Shown here: in pieces, positions 41,919-51,422 of the stretch
How the letters are laid out: each line of letters starts with the position of its first letter
Numbering within the stretch: position 1 is the first letter of the stretch
From: Granulicella sp.
Lineage (GTDB): Bacteria; Acidobacteriota; Terriglobia; Terriglobales; Acidobacteriaceae
NCBI GenBank assembly: GCA_003132145.1
Contig: PKWU01000033.1
Span: forward strand, 1 to 64,000
Reading direction: 5' to 3'
Length of the DNA: 64,000 nt
Notes under the pieces: generated by a model
The model's database searches: none
The model's input: only the letters and a program-made list of their open reading frames with translations
Told to the model about the DNA's origin: nothing
Made by a program: the position numbers and the translations under genes

Positions 41919-42755
41919 ATGAGTAGCAGTAAATCCAAAGCCGAAGTTGCCCAATCGACGCATGGCCTTGCGCTTGTGCCTGCGCCGCGGCGCGCACGCG
42001 ATCTGCTGAAGCGGACGAGCTTTCCCATTCATCCCTTTGACCAGATGCACGGCGTGGACACCAGCGGCCTGGTCCCGGCCAAGCACCTTGTCACGGGCCA
42101 CGCCAACGACGAGCACATCACCGCGTACTACGGCGTTGCGCCCAGCATCCTGCGCGCGCTGATCGGCCACTGGCGCGAGAGTGGGCCACCGCACCCAATC
42201 GAGGATTACACCTTTATCGACGTGGGCGCGGGCAAGGGCCGCGGGTTGCTGGTTGCGAGCGAGTACAGCTTCCGCAAGGTCGCCGGCATCGAGCTGAACC
42301 ACGAGATGGCCGCCATCGCGCGACAGAATGTGGAGCACTGGACGCGCGCCCACCGCGAAGACTCGACCGCCGCGCGCATCGCTCCCATCGAGGTCGTCGA
42401 GCAGGACGCGCTGGACTTCGAGCTGCCGCAGACGCCCACGCTCCTCTTTCTGTTTCACCCCTTCGAGGCTCCGGTACTGAAGCAGTTGCTGCGGCGGATT
42501 GAGGCGCAGTTCGCCCGGCGGCCAGGCGCGCTGGACCTGCTCTACGTCAACGCGGAGTGCGCCGATGCGATCGACCGCAACCCAGGCTTCACGCAGCTCT
42601 TCTTGGAGAACGTGCCGATGTCGCCGGAGGACCACGCCGCCGACCTGGAAGCCATCGCGCGGCAGAAGGAGTACGGCTCCACGGGCGATGAGGAGTGCGC
42701 CATCTATCGCTATACGGGCCGCGCGAGAGGGCCGATCTTCGATCCAGCCGCGTAA
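41919..42755 (+). CDS. SAM-dependent methyltransferase (class I)
   Basis: A 278-aa cytoplasmic protein with a Rossmann methyltransferase core: motif I TFIDVGAGKGRGLLVASEYS (about 97-116), the acidic motif II VAGIELNHEM, and post-II EQDALDFELPQTPTLLFLFH. The N-terminal 60 residues (FPIHPFDQMHGVDTSGLVPA) are a substrate cap common to a group of uncharacterised methyltransferases. Substrate unknown. It converges with tsaE, 6 nt away. Confidence 0.83.
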   Translation: MSSSKSKAEVAQSTHGLALVPAPRRARDLLKRTSFPIHPFDQMHGVDTSGLVPAKHLVTGHANDEHITAYYGVAPSILRALIGHWRESGPPHPIEDYTFIDVGAGKGRGLLVASEYSFRKVAGIELNHEMAAIARQNVEHWTRAHREDSTAARIAPIEVVEQDALDFELPQTPTLLFLFHPFEAPVLKQLLRRIEAQFARRPGALDLLYVNAECADAIDRNPGFTQLFLENVPMSPEDHAADLEAIARQKEYGSTGDEECAIYRYTGRARGPIFDPAA

Positions 42756-42761
42756 CCGGCC

Positions 42762-43199
42762 CTACTGCTTCAGGCGTACGATCAGGCCGCGCTCATCGCC
42801 CTCGCCGTGCTCCATATAGATCTCTCCGGCGGAGCGCTTCACGATGCTCTCGAAGCGCTCTCCCCACTCTACGAGCAGGAGAGAATCCGGGTAGCTCGCC
42901 ATCTCGTCGATGCCGAGGACGGCGATCTGCTCCTCGGTCTCCAGGCGGTAGAGGTCGAGGTGAAAGAGCCGGACGGAGGTGCCGCTGTATTCGTGGACGA
43001 TGGTGAAGGTGGGGCTGGTCACCTCATCCTCGGTGGCCGCGCCGAGGGCCGCGGCGATTCCCTTTACCAGCGTGGTCTTGCCCGCGCCAACCTCGCCGCG
43101 CAGAATTACGATGAGCGGCGGATGCAGCATCGCGGCGATGCGCTCGCCCAGCGCCAGCATCTCTTCCACCGAGCGCGTCTTGAATCTCTTCTCCTTCAT
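42762..43199 (-). CDS. tsaE: tRNA t6A biosynthesis ATPase TsaE
   Basis: A 145-aa P-loop protein of the TsaBDE complex that completes t6A37 modification of ANN-decoding tRNAs. Walker A is LRGEVGAGKTTLVKGIA (about 34-50). TSPTFTIVHEY and LFHLDLYRLET are family marks, and LLLVEWGERF is the Walker-B-like end. It overlaps the nnr gene by 4 nt, a pairing often seen in bacteria. Confidence 0.95.
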   Translation of the reverse strand: MKEKRFKTRSVEEMLALGERIAAMLHPPLIVILRGEVGAGKTTLVKGIAAALGAATEDEVTSPTFTIVHEYSGTSVRLFHLDLYRLETEEQIAVLGIDEMASYPDSLLLVEWGERFESIVKRSAGEIYMEHGEGDERGLIVRLKQ

Positions 43200-44872
43200 C
43201 CGTTTCGCTCCACGCCGTTCAGTCCGCAGATCCAGGTCAGGCCATCGGCGTCCTTCGCGCGATAGCGGAAGGCATCCGACAGATGGGCCAGCGTGTCTGT
43301 GGCGAGGACCGTGTGTTCGTCCATGGCGCGGGCGGCAAAGTCCGCGGCGAGCCCATGAAGCGCGACCGCGGCCTCCACCGCGCGGGCCACGTCTTCCGGG
43401 AACTGGGCCAGCATTGCGGCGATGATTCCGGTGAGGATGTCTCCGCTGCCGCCTTTGGCCATCGCCGGGTTGCCGCTGGTATTCACCGCGATTCGCCCGT
43501 CGGGATGGGCAATGAGCGTGCGCCAGCCTTTGAGCACCAGGGTTAGCTTGTGCTCGGTGGCAAAGCTGCGCGCGAGATTGATCCGGTCCGCCTCGACTGC
43601 GGCGATCGTCATGCCGGTCAGACGCGCCATCTCGCCGGGATGCGGCGTCAGCACCAGCGTGCGCGGCTTTCCGTTCGCATCGTTCGCTGTCGCCGCGCGC
43701 TTCAGCAACTCGGTTCTGCCGGCAAAGGCGTTGAGCGCATCGGCGTCGATCACCATCGGCAGCGTTGTCTTCGCCACAAACTCCCGCGCAAACTCCGAGG
43801 CGCCTTCTCTGGTGGAGAGCCCCGTGCCGAATGCGATCACATCGATGCCCTTCAACAACTGCTTTAGTCGCTCCGGTTCAAGGTTCGACTCCGAAGGCAC
43901 TCCATATCTCTCCTGCCTGCGAGTCGCGGCCGACTGCCATAGGGGCCGCACCATTAACTCCGGCGCAATGGACGCCACCGCATCCGCCACGACCTCCGGC
44001 ACCGCGGCGGTGACCAGCCCCGCACCCGCGCGCAACGCTGCCAGCGAGGCCATCGACGGCGCGCCGGCAGTCCCGTAGCTCCCGCCGACCACCAGCACAT
44101 GGCCGTACTTCCCTTTGTTGGCATTCACCTCGCGCGGCTGCTCAGTGATTGATTTCGCCGCACCTGCCCAGCTCAACCCGCTCTCTGAGACGATTGCCTT
44201 GGTGGGCGAGCCAATCTCCGCGACGACGACCGGGCCAATCGCAGGTCCCGTCTGCGGGGAACCAGCCAGATGCCCAAAGACGTGCGCCAGCTTGGGCGCG
44301 GTAAATGTGACGACGGCGTCGGCGCGGAATGCACCCTGCGCGGTCTGCCCGGTCGAGTCCGAATCCCATCCCGACGGAAGATCCACCGCAACCACGGGCG
44401 CGGCGGAGTTCGCCACCAACTCGCGCAGTACCGCAGCCAGCCCACGCAATGGCGGCTTGAAGCCGGTGCCCACCACCGCGTCGATCAGCAACTCCGCCGA
44501 AGCCATCGTGTCACTCACGACCGCGAGGCCAGCTTCATTGGCCAGCGGCCAGATCGCAACTGCCTGGGCCTCCTCGCGGAGCCGCGCAAGCGCTCGCGCC
44601 GCCTCGCCCTTCACCTCGTCCTCGCGCCCCAGCAGCAACACCGCAACGCCCACGCCTGCCGCCGCGAGCACGCGCCCCGCGACGAACCCATCGCCGCCGT
44701 TGTTGCCCTTGCCGCAGAGCGCGACTACGCGCCGCGCCGCTGGATATTGCCGCAGGCAGAAGCGCGCGACCGCCGTGCCTGCGTTCTCCATCAACTCCGC
44801 CAGCGGCACTCCGAACTGCTCCGCCGTGCGCCGGTCCACCGCACCCATCTCCACCGAGGTCAAAATCTCCAT
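43196..44872 (-). CDS. nnr: Bifunctional NAD(P)HX epimerase/dehydratase
   Basis: A 558-aa fusion that repairs hydrated NAD(P)H. The N-terminal epimerase (YjeF_N, about 1-215: RVVALCGKGNNGGDGFVAGR, AVVGTGFKPPLRG) joins an ADP-dependent dehydratase of ribokinase fold (about 235-545: GKYGHVLVVGGSYGTAGAPS, VLTPHPGEMARLTG, VLKGWRTLIAHPDGRIAVN, MAKGGSGDILTGIIAAML). All main motifs are intact. It is translationally coupled to tsaE downstream and divergent from the Ig-like lipoprotein. Confidence 0.94.
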   Translation of the reverse strand: MEILTSVEMGAVDRRTAEQFGVPLAELMENAGTAVARFCLRQYPAARRVVALCGKGNNGGDGFVAGRVLAAAGVGVAVLLLGREDEVKGEAARALARLREEAQAVAIWPLANEAGLAVVSDTMASAELLIDAVVGTGFKPPLRGLAAVLRELVANSAAPVVAVDLPSGWDSDSTGQTAQGAFRADAVVTFTAPKLAHVFGHLAGSPQTGPAIGPVVVAEIGSPTKAIVSESGLSWAGAAKSITEQPREVNANKGKYGHVLVVGGSYGTAGAPSMASLAALRAGAGLVTAAVPEVVADAVASIAPELMVRPLWQSAATRRQERYGVPSESNLEPERLKQLLKGIDVIAFGTGLSTREGASEFAREFVAKTTLPMVIDADALNAFAGRTELLKRAATANDANGKPRTLVLTPHPGEMARLTGMTIAAVEADRINLARSFATEHKLTLVLKGWRTLIAHPDGRIAVNTSGNPAMAKGGSGDILTGIIAAMLAQFPEDVARAVEAAVALHGLAADFAARAMDEHTVLATDTLAHLSDAFRYRAKDADGLTWICGLNGVERNG

Positions 44873-45064
44873 CTGTCCCTTCTACGCGCATTGGGGCGGC
44901 ATCGCCAAGCCCAACCGCGCAGAGGCCCAAGACTTCAACCCCCCGCGTCAGACCTCGGTTTACGGATGCGGGCCACGCTTGGCACAAAAGTTGCACAAGC
45001 ATAGCGAAAGTGGCATGGTGTTCTGCGGGCGGGACTTAGTAGCTTTGGGGAAGGAGATTTTCCC

Positions 45065-46726
45065 ATGACCCTGCGCCCTCGTACGTCCCTTCTGTTGGTT
45101 CTGCTTGGCTTGCCGCTTGCCCTGTCGCTTACGGCCTGCAACAAGGTGGAAGCCGTCTCGATCATTCCCGGCGCGGGGATTGAGATTTTGACCGCCGCTG
45201 GCCAGACGGCGCAGTACACGGCGTATGCGACCGAGCAGATGGGATCGGGGCCCACGACGACCGCCAACGTTACCACCTCGGTGACCTGGTCGTCCAGCAA
45301 CCCGAATATTGCGACCATCAACTCCTCCGGGCTGGCGACGGCGGTAGGAGCTGGATATGTCGAGATTACGGCCGTGGCGTCCGATGGAGCGTTAGCGGCC
45401 TCTGACCTCACGGTGAATATCCCCGGAACCACCACTGGCTCAACTGGGAATACTATCGCTTCGATTTCTATTATTCCAGGCTCTCAATCGGTTTCTTCGC
45501 CAAGTCAAACCAGCCAATTCCTCGCCATCGGAACCACTTCATCGGGGGCTACGGTAAACCTGACCAGCCAGGTGGCCTGGAGCTCAAGCAGCGCACAGAT
45601 TGCCACAGTCAACTCCTCCGGGCTTGCTACGGCGATCGGTCAGGGGACCACTACGATTACTACCCTCTACGCAAACGTCGTAGGCGGAACCGTGGTGACC
45701 GGGACAGCGACGTTCACCGTGGCGGGCGGAACAACCGAGCAGTACACCGCGGTGACCATCCTGCCAGGTTCCCAGGCGCTGTCGGCGTCGGGTCAAACCG
45801 GGCAATTTATTGCGCTTGCCACAACAGGAAGCACCGGCCTCAAGACGGATGTCACCAGCTCATCCCAGATCACGTGGAGTTCCAGCATTCCAACGATTGC
45901 TACCGTCAGTGCGTCCGGGCTGGCTGAGGGGGTAAGCGCGGGGTCCACCACCATAACGGCGGAGTTGACGAACCCCGATGGCAGTGTGGTGTCAGGTACC
46001 GCGACCGTCGCGATTTCCCTTACCGCCGCGCCGGAGCCTCTGCTTTCGCTTACCATCATTCCGAACTCGGTTACCGCAGGAGCAATTGGAGACACCGCGC
46101 AGTTTTTAGCCATTGGAACCTATGCGACCGCTCCGTACGTCCGCGATCTAACTAACTCGTCCGACCTCGCTTGGATATCTACTGAGCCAAACTATTTCCC
46201 CGTCAACAGTAATACCGGGGGGAATTCAGGAGCCAGTGCTGGTATCGTCACTGCCATGACAAATGGAAGTACTGTGATCATTGCAGAGGCAACCAACCCA
46301 GTGGACAAAACGATCCAAACTGCCACGGCGACGTTCAGCTGTCCTCTGATACTCCCTAATCTCACCGGCAATCCGCCAACCCCAGGCTCCTGTAACCAAG
46401 CTCAAAACCAACTCTTTTCAACTCTCACTGTTTATAACGAAGGCCTTAACACCTCCAATTGGGTGATAACGGCCTCTTCGGCTACGGGTACTGCTGACGT
46501 CATCCATTGCGGTCCAGGCTGGCCACTGGCCAACGGCGGCTCAGTCTGCTCAGCTACTTATCCCCTTGGAACCATCGTCACCTTGACAGCGCCTGCCCAA
46601 TCAGGAGTCTCCTTCGGCGGATGGTCCACTAACTGCCTTGCGCAAGGAACCGTCTCTTCAACCGGACCCAATACATGCACGGTAACGCTGACCACCAATG
46701 ACACAGTGGGAGCGATCTTCAACTAG
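45065..46726 (+). CDS. Ig-like (Big2) repeat lipoprotein
   Basis: A 553-aa surface protein. The lipobox LSLTAC (Cys about 25) ends the signal. Four tandem Big2-type domains follow, each with a SIIPG...QTAQF-like start and a TWSSS...IATINSSGLATA core (about 28-118, 130-222, 228-320, 325-420). The C-terminus (about 455-553) resembles divergent InlB-type B repeats (GTIVTLTAPAQSGVSFGGWS, CTVTLTTNDTVGAIFN) with paired cysteines. It is probably adhesive or structural. Composition is Ser/Thr-rich and less GC-rich than its neighbours. AAGGAG lies before the ATG. A strong terminator follows. Confidence 0.83.
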   Translation: MTLRPRTSLLLVLLGLPLALSLTACNKVEAVSIIPGAGIEILTAAGQTAQYTAYATEQMGSGPTTTANVTTSVTWSSSNPNIATINSSGLATAVGAGYVEITAVASDGALAASDLTVNIPGTTTGSTGNTIASISIIPGSQSVSSPSQTSQFLAIGTTSSGATVNLTSQVAWSSSSAQIATVNSSGLATAIGQGTTTITTLYANVVGGTVVTGTATFTVAGGTTEQYTAVTILPGSQALSASGQTGQFIALATTGSTGLKTDVTSSSQITWSSSIPTIATVSASGLAEGVSAGSTTITAELTNPDGSVVSGTATVAISLTAAPEPLLSLTIIPNSVTAGAIGDTAQFLAIGTYATAPYVRDLTNSSDLAWISTEPNYFPVNSNTGGNSGASAGIVTAMTNGSTVIIAEATNPVDKTIQTATATFSCPLILPNLTGNPPTPGSCNQAQNQLFSTLTVYNEGLNTSNWVITASSATGTADVIHCGPGWPLANGGSVCSATYPLGTIVTLTAPAQSGVSFGGWSTNCLAQGTVSSTGPNTCTVTLTTNDTVGAIFN

Positions 46727-46759
46727 CCGCTTCCAGCACGAACATAGCTTCAAACACGC

Positions 46760-46806
46760 AGGCGGGCCATGCGAACAATCACGCATTGGCCCGCCTTGAT
46801 TTTTTG
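46760..46806 (+). terminator. Intrinsic terminator after the Ig-like lipoprotein
   Basis: GGCGGGCCA-TGCG and CGCA-TTGGCCCGCC form a long stem around an 8-nt loop (one bulge), followed by TTGATTTTTT. It lies 34 nt after the stop codon and runs up to the end of the convergent DMT-family gene. Confidence 0.92.
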
Positions 46807-46812
46807 GAAGAG

Positions 46813-47154
46813 TCAGAACTTGTGGAACATGAAGAAGGCCCCGGCCACCAGGCATCCGGCTGCGACGGCGTGGTTCCAGTGCAGCCTGTCGCCGAAGTAA
46901 AGCACCGTGAAGACGCCGAAGACGCTGAGCGTAATCACCTCCTGGATCACCTTGAGCTGCTCCGGCGAGTAGACCTCGGATCCGAGCCGGTTGGCCGGAA
47001 CCTGCAGGCAGTACTCGAAGAGAGCAATCGACCAGCTCACCAGAACCACCTTCCACAACGCCACTCCCTTGAACTTCAGGTGGCCATACCACGCGAAGGT
47101 CATGAAGATGTTCGACCCAATCAGCAACACAATCGGCCATACGCGAGCGCCCAT
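46813..47154 (-). CDS. DMT-family membrane protein (DUF486)
   Basis: A 113-aa inner-membrane protein with four helices; ATG 47154 has AAAGGAAA upstream (the frame is open to 47325, but the extension is not family-like). WPIVLLIGSNIFMTFAWYGH, KFKGVALWKVVLVSWSIALF, QVPANRLG and LSVFGVFTVLYFGDRLHWNH fit DUF486, a half-size relative of drug/metabolite exporters. Substrate unknown. Confidence 0.88.
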   Translation of the reverse strand: MGARVWPIVLLIGSNIFMTFAWYGHLKFKGVALWKVVLVSWSIALFEYCLQVPANRLGSEVYSPEQLKVIQEVITLSVFGVFTVLYFGDRLHWNHAVAAGCLVAGAFFMFHKF

Positions 47155-47214
47155 CGATTTCCTTTCTGAATCGCACGAAGAATTACACCTGAAAAGCCAT
47201 AAGATGCTTCTAGT

Positions 47215-48012
47215 ATGACTCTCGCCGCCAACCTCGCCCGCATTCGCCAACAGATCGCCGAGGCGTGCCGCCGCGGCCACCGCCCGGAGGCCGAGGTTGC
47301 GCTGATGGCGGTCACGAAGACGCACTCCGCCGAGGCTGTGATGGAGGCGTACGCCGCCGGGGTGCGCCTCTTCGGCGAAAACCGCGTGCAGGAGTGGCAG
47401 GAAAAACTACCTGCGCTCGAACACTTCTTCAACGCAGCGCGAAGCGAATCTTCGGCATACCGACGGTGCGGCCCTTCGGAGATCGCGCGAAGCGGGTCGC
47501 CGTCCGCGCAGGACCCCGCCGCGCAGATGCACCTGATCGGGCCGCTACAGTCCAACAAGACCGCCCGCGCCGTGGAACTCTTCCATGCCATCGACGCGGT
47601 GGACTCGCTGAAGATCGCCACCCGGCTCGATACTGCCGCGCGCGCGCTGGGTAAGTGCCTGCCCATTCTGATCGAGGTCAAGCTCAGCCACGAGGAGTCC
47701 AAGCACGGCGTCGCGCCCGCGGAGCTTCCGGCGCTCGTGGCGGGCCTTGCGCCGCTGGAAAATCTTATCCCTGCCGGGCTGATGACGGTGCCTCCGTGGG
47801 ACGACGATCCCGAGCAATCGCGCGCTTATTTCCGCGAGCTTCGCCGCCTGCGCGATGCGTCGCTGGCCGCGTGCCCTACGCTCACCCAGCTCTCGATGGG
47901 TATGTCCCACGACTTCGGAGTTGCGATTGAGGAGGGCAGCACATGCATCCGCATCGGCACCGCGCTCTTCGGCACGCGGCAGGTCCCGGCAGGCGCGCTT
48001 AGCTCAGGATGA
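47215..48012 (+). CDS. YggS-family PLP-binding protein with an internal insert
   Basis: A 265-aa PLP homeostasis protein (PLPBP/YggS), an alanine-racemase-fold monomer. LMAVTKTHSAE carries the PLP lysine (Lys35), followed by RLFGENRVQEWQEKL, HLIGPLQSNK, ILIEVKLSHEESKHG, GLMTVPPWDDD, LSMGMSHDFGVAIEEGSTCI and RIGTALFG. Residues about 70-103, between the EKLP helix and HLIGPLQSNK, are an insert of some 30 residues absent from the family (rich in Ser/Arg/Ala, with GCGAAGC-type DNA palindromes). The PLP site should remain intact. Confidence 0.9.
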   Translation: MTLAANLARIRQQIAEACRRGHRPEAEVALMAVTKTHSAEAVMEAYAAGVRLFGENRVQEWQEKLPALEHFFNAARSESSAYRRCGPSEIARSGSPSAQDPAAQMHLIGPLQSNKTARAVELFHAIDAVDSLKIATRLDTAARALGKCLPILIEVKLSHEESKHGVAPAELPALVAGLAPLENLIPAGLMTVPPWDDDPEQSRAYFRELRRLRDASLAACPTLTQLSMGMSHDFGVAIEEGSTCIRIGTALFGTRQVPAGALSSG

Positions 48013-48067
48013 TGGTATGTGGGGGGGGTAAGAGAGTGCGGACAAGCGGCGGCAGCGTGCTGTCGAG

Positions 48068-48184
48068 CTAGAGCGGTTTCAACGCAGGTCTTTACAGGAG
48101 CGAAGAACGTTTGCGTGGTTTTTCCTCAAGAAAAACCACTTTAATAATTCTCGCGCGATAACAGTTGCGGTGAAACCGCTCTAG
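48068..48184. repeat. Inverted-repeat element 2 (CTAG-TIR family)
   Basis: A perfect 13-bp terminal repeat: CTAGAGCGGTTTC (48068-48080) and GAAACCGCTCTAG (48172-48184). The central perfect 10-bp hairpin GTGGTTTTTC/GAAAAACCAC (48115-48139) is followed by TAATAAT. It has the same plan as the element at 36381-36491, with different TIR bases that still pair. CTAG at both ends could be a target duplication. No open frame. Confidence 0.78.
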
Positions 48185-48264
48185 TTGATGCCGGTAAACA
48201 TTGCGACCACGCAGGGTGCAAGCAACATGCCAACAAAGAGAGCGGCAATCAGAAGGCTGTGCAT
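48181..48264 (-). CDS. 27-residue hydrophobic microprotein
   Basis: ATG at 48264 is preceded at 7 nt by GAGGAAG, an excellent ribosome-binding site. The product (MHSLLIAALFVGMLLAPCVV..., ending MFTGIN) is a single predicted membrane helix with one Cys. Its TAG stop is formed by the terminal CTAG of inverted-repeat element 2. It is too short to identify by family. Chance cannot be excluded. Confidence 0.45.
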   Translation of the reverse strand: MHSLLIAALFVGMLLAPCVVAMFTGIN

Positions 48265-48457
48265 CGGGAACTTCCTCTGTTCTGCTGGAGCGCGGTGGCG
48301 CTGCCGACGCTTCCAGAATCAGCCCATGGGGCCATTTTCCCCATTCCACTTCAGTAGTCCCGCTATTGCACTTTTGTGTTAGCTGGGAGGGTGTGTTCTG
48401 GAGCAGTCTTTTTCGGCGGCAGACTGGGGCGGAGCGGCGATGTCATAAAATGGAGGA
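48265..48457. other. Spacer upstream of glyA
   Basis: It probably holds the promoter of the microprotein (minus) and of glyA (plus). CATAAAAT immediately precedes the glyA ribosome-binding site. I see no glycine riboswitch core. Confidence 0.4.
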
Positions 48458-49720
<1,263 letters not shown>

Positions 49721-49873
49721 CCCCCGCTGCGGTTTGGTCCACGAAGTTGTACCCAAGGGCCACCTTTGCGTGAGACACTCACCATCACCGGCGATTTGGC
49801 TGGCAGATGGCGCATCTAACATCGAGCGCGGGTTTGAGCGCAGTCATCCACGCGATGCTCCACAGGTGGTTCC

Positions 49874-50362
49874 ATGCTGATCGCAATCTTGTCCTGGCTG
49901 CTGGCGATCCCTCTACTCGGCGTGACGACAGGGCTGCGCGCGATGACGCCGATGGCTGTTCTGTGCTGGTTCGCCTACCTGGGCTACCTTCCCCTGGAGG
50001 GTACCTGGGCGGCGTGGATGGCCAGTGCTACGGCGGTTGTGGTGTTCACTGTGCTGGCGCTGGCGGAGATTGTCGCCGACAAACTACCGCGGGCGCCCGA
50101 CCGGATCTCGCTCGGTCCGCTGACGGCGCGGCTGGTCTTCGGCGGGCTGATTGGCTCGATCGCCGCGACGGCGATGATCGGTCCGGGGCTGGAGGGTGTG
50201 CTGCTGGGCGTGGTGGGCGCGGCGCTGGGGGCCTTCGCCGGGTTCATGATCCGGCGCGACATGGTGGAGCGGATCGGCTGCGCGGAGTGGAAGGTCGCGC
50301 TGGTTGAGGACCTGATCGCGGTGGCCTGCGCGGGGTTCGCCATGCATGTGGTGACCAACTGA
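49874..50362 (+). CDS. DUF4126 family membrane protein
   Basis: A 162-aa inner-membrane protein with about four helices: LSWLLAIPLLGVTTGLRAMT (the GLRAMTPMA loop is a family mark), ATAVVVFTVLALAEIVADKL with the polar Glu/Asp in the helix, GPLTARLVFGGLIGS, and GAALGAFAGFMIRR. Function unknown. It has no operon partner. Confidence 0.8.
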   Translation: MLIAILSWLLAIPLLGVTTGLRAMTPMAVLCWFAYLGYLPLEGTWAAWMASATAVVVFTVLALAEIVADKLPRAPDRISLGPLTARLVFGGLIGSIAATAMIGPGLEGVLLGVVGAALGAFAGFMIRRDMVERIGCAEWKVALVEDLIAVACAGFAMHVVTN

Positions 50363-50565
50363 CGGCCGATTTTTCTTGTTCGGCGTGCGCTGTGCGTTCT
50401 CTGGGATCATCTGCCCATTGTGAGCGCGATCCCAGTTCGCCAGAGCCTCGCGGAAACCATAAACTTACGAACTCTTAGCAAAATCCCTACCCATTCTTAA
50501 CGAAGAAAAGCATCTCCTCAAATCAAGCGCCGGCTGGAAGCAGCGCAAGGTCCTGGGTGAGTGCG

Positions 50566-50748
50566 ATGAACCAACCTCGAAGAGATACGGACAATTTTAC
50601 AAGGAAGCTATGGCTGTTCTTCTGGCCACTTGTGTTTGTGGTTGGGATGACCGTGCTGAGCGAATGCGGCCCGCAACTGTTCTCTTCCGGTTCTTCGGCT
50701 GCGGCGACACCCGTCGCCAGCCAGCCAGCCGCGCAATCCATCAAATGA
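50566..50748 (+). CDS. Small single-helix membrane protein
   Basis: 60 aa from ATG 50566 (GTG 50557 in frame is an alternative). One transmembrane helix (KLWLFFWPLVFVVGMTVLSE) is flanked by a charged N-terminus and a Ser/Ala/Pro-rich C-terminus. Family unknown. It ends 2 nt before a GC-rich hairpin and converges with rnpB. Confidence 0.5.
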   Translation: MNQPRRDTDNFTRKLWLFFWPLVFVVGMTVLSECGPQLFSSGSSAAATPVASQPAAQSIK

Positions 50749-50749
50749 T

Positions 50750-50779
50750 GGCCCCGCAGTCCTTGCGGAGTGCGGGGCC
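50750..50779. terminator. Hairpin between the small protein and rnpB
   Basis: GGCCCCGCA (50750-50758) pairs with TGCGGGGCC (50771-50779), with an inner 3-bp extension. It sits between converging units and could end both. A T-run is weak on either side. Confidence 0.5.
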
Positions 50780-50788
50780 ACGTCCCTT

Positions 50789-51278
50789 GCAGGCGGCCCG
50801 TAAGCCGGATTCTGTTTTAGACGATCATTCCTCTAGGCGACGCATTGCTGCGCCGCTCCAGCAACCTACCCGCAAGTTCCGGCAGCCTCGCCCGCGAACG
50901 GACGAAACCAAGCTCTCCGCCTGAGCGCATCGGGCCGATACGCTCGTGCCCGCTGGAGAGTGCGGGCGCGATCCCTGCCTATTTGGTCTTGCTCCGTGTG
51001 GGGTTTACCATGCGGCAGCCATTGCTGACTGTCCGGTGCGCTCTTGCCGCACCATTTCACCCTTACCCCCGGCGGTTTGCCCGGCTTGGCTTGCGCCATG
51101 CCGTCCGTTCGTGGGCGGTATATTTTCTGTTGCACTGGCCGTCCAGCCGCCTTGAAGCGGCCGTCCCGGACGTTATCCGGCACACTGCCCTGCGGAGTCC
51201 GGACTTTCCTCCCCCTCCCGACGAGCGGCCTGGCGAGAGGCCTGGACGCGGGAGGCAGCGATCATCCAGCCGCCTGCC
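50789..51278 (-). ncRNA. rnpB: RNase P RNA
   Basis: On the minus strand this shows the bacterial A-type RNase P RNA landmarks. P1 is GCAGGCGGC at the 5' end pairing with GCCGCCTGC at the 3' end. The conserved GAGGAAAGTCCGGACTCC and AGGGCAGTGTGCCGGATAAC lie near the 5' end, followed by CGCAAGCCAAGCCGGGC, GGTAAGGGTGAAATGGTGC and GGTAAACCCCACACGGAGCA. The 3' end is ACAGAATCCGGCTTACGGGC. It is the catalytic RNA that matures tRNA 5' ends. At about 490 nt it is larger than the E. coli RNA but normal for this phylum. End coordinates are set by P1 and may be off by a few nt. Confidence 0.96.
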
Positions 51279-51422
51279 TTTTGAGTGTATCGCGGGAGCG
51301 AGGTGCGCGTGGGATTGGTTTCAAGTCTTGACAAGTCCGAGACTGCGATTTCAATTTTGGCTCTAATTTGAAATCGAGGCGGAACGGATGAGGAATGGGC
51401 TGCGTACAATCAGTCAAGAGCG

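Noticed and set aside
48380-48457. Glycine riboswitch upstream of glyA
   Set aside because: The conserved aptamer core is not present in the short leader.
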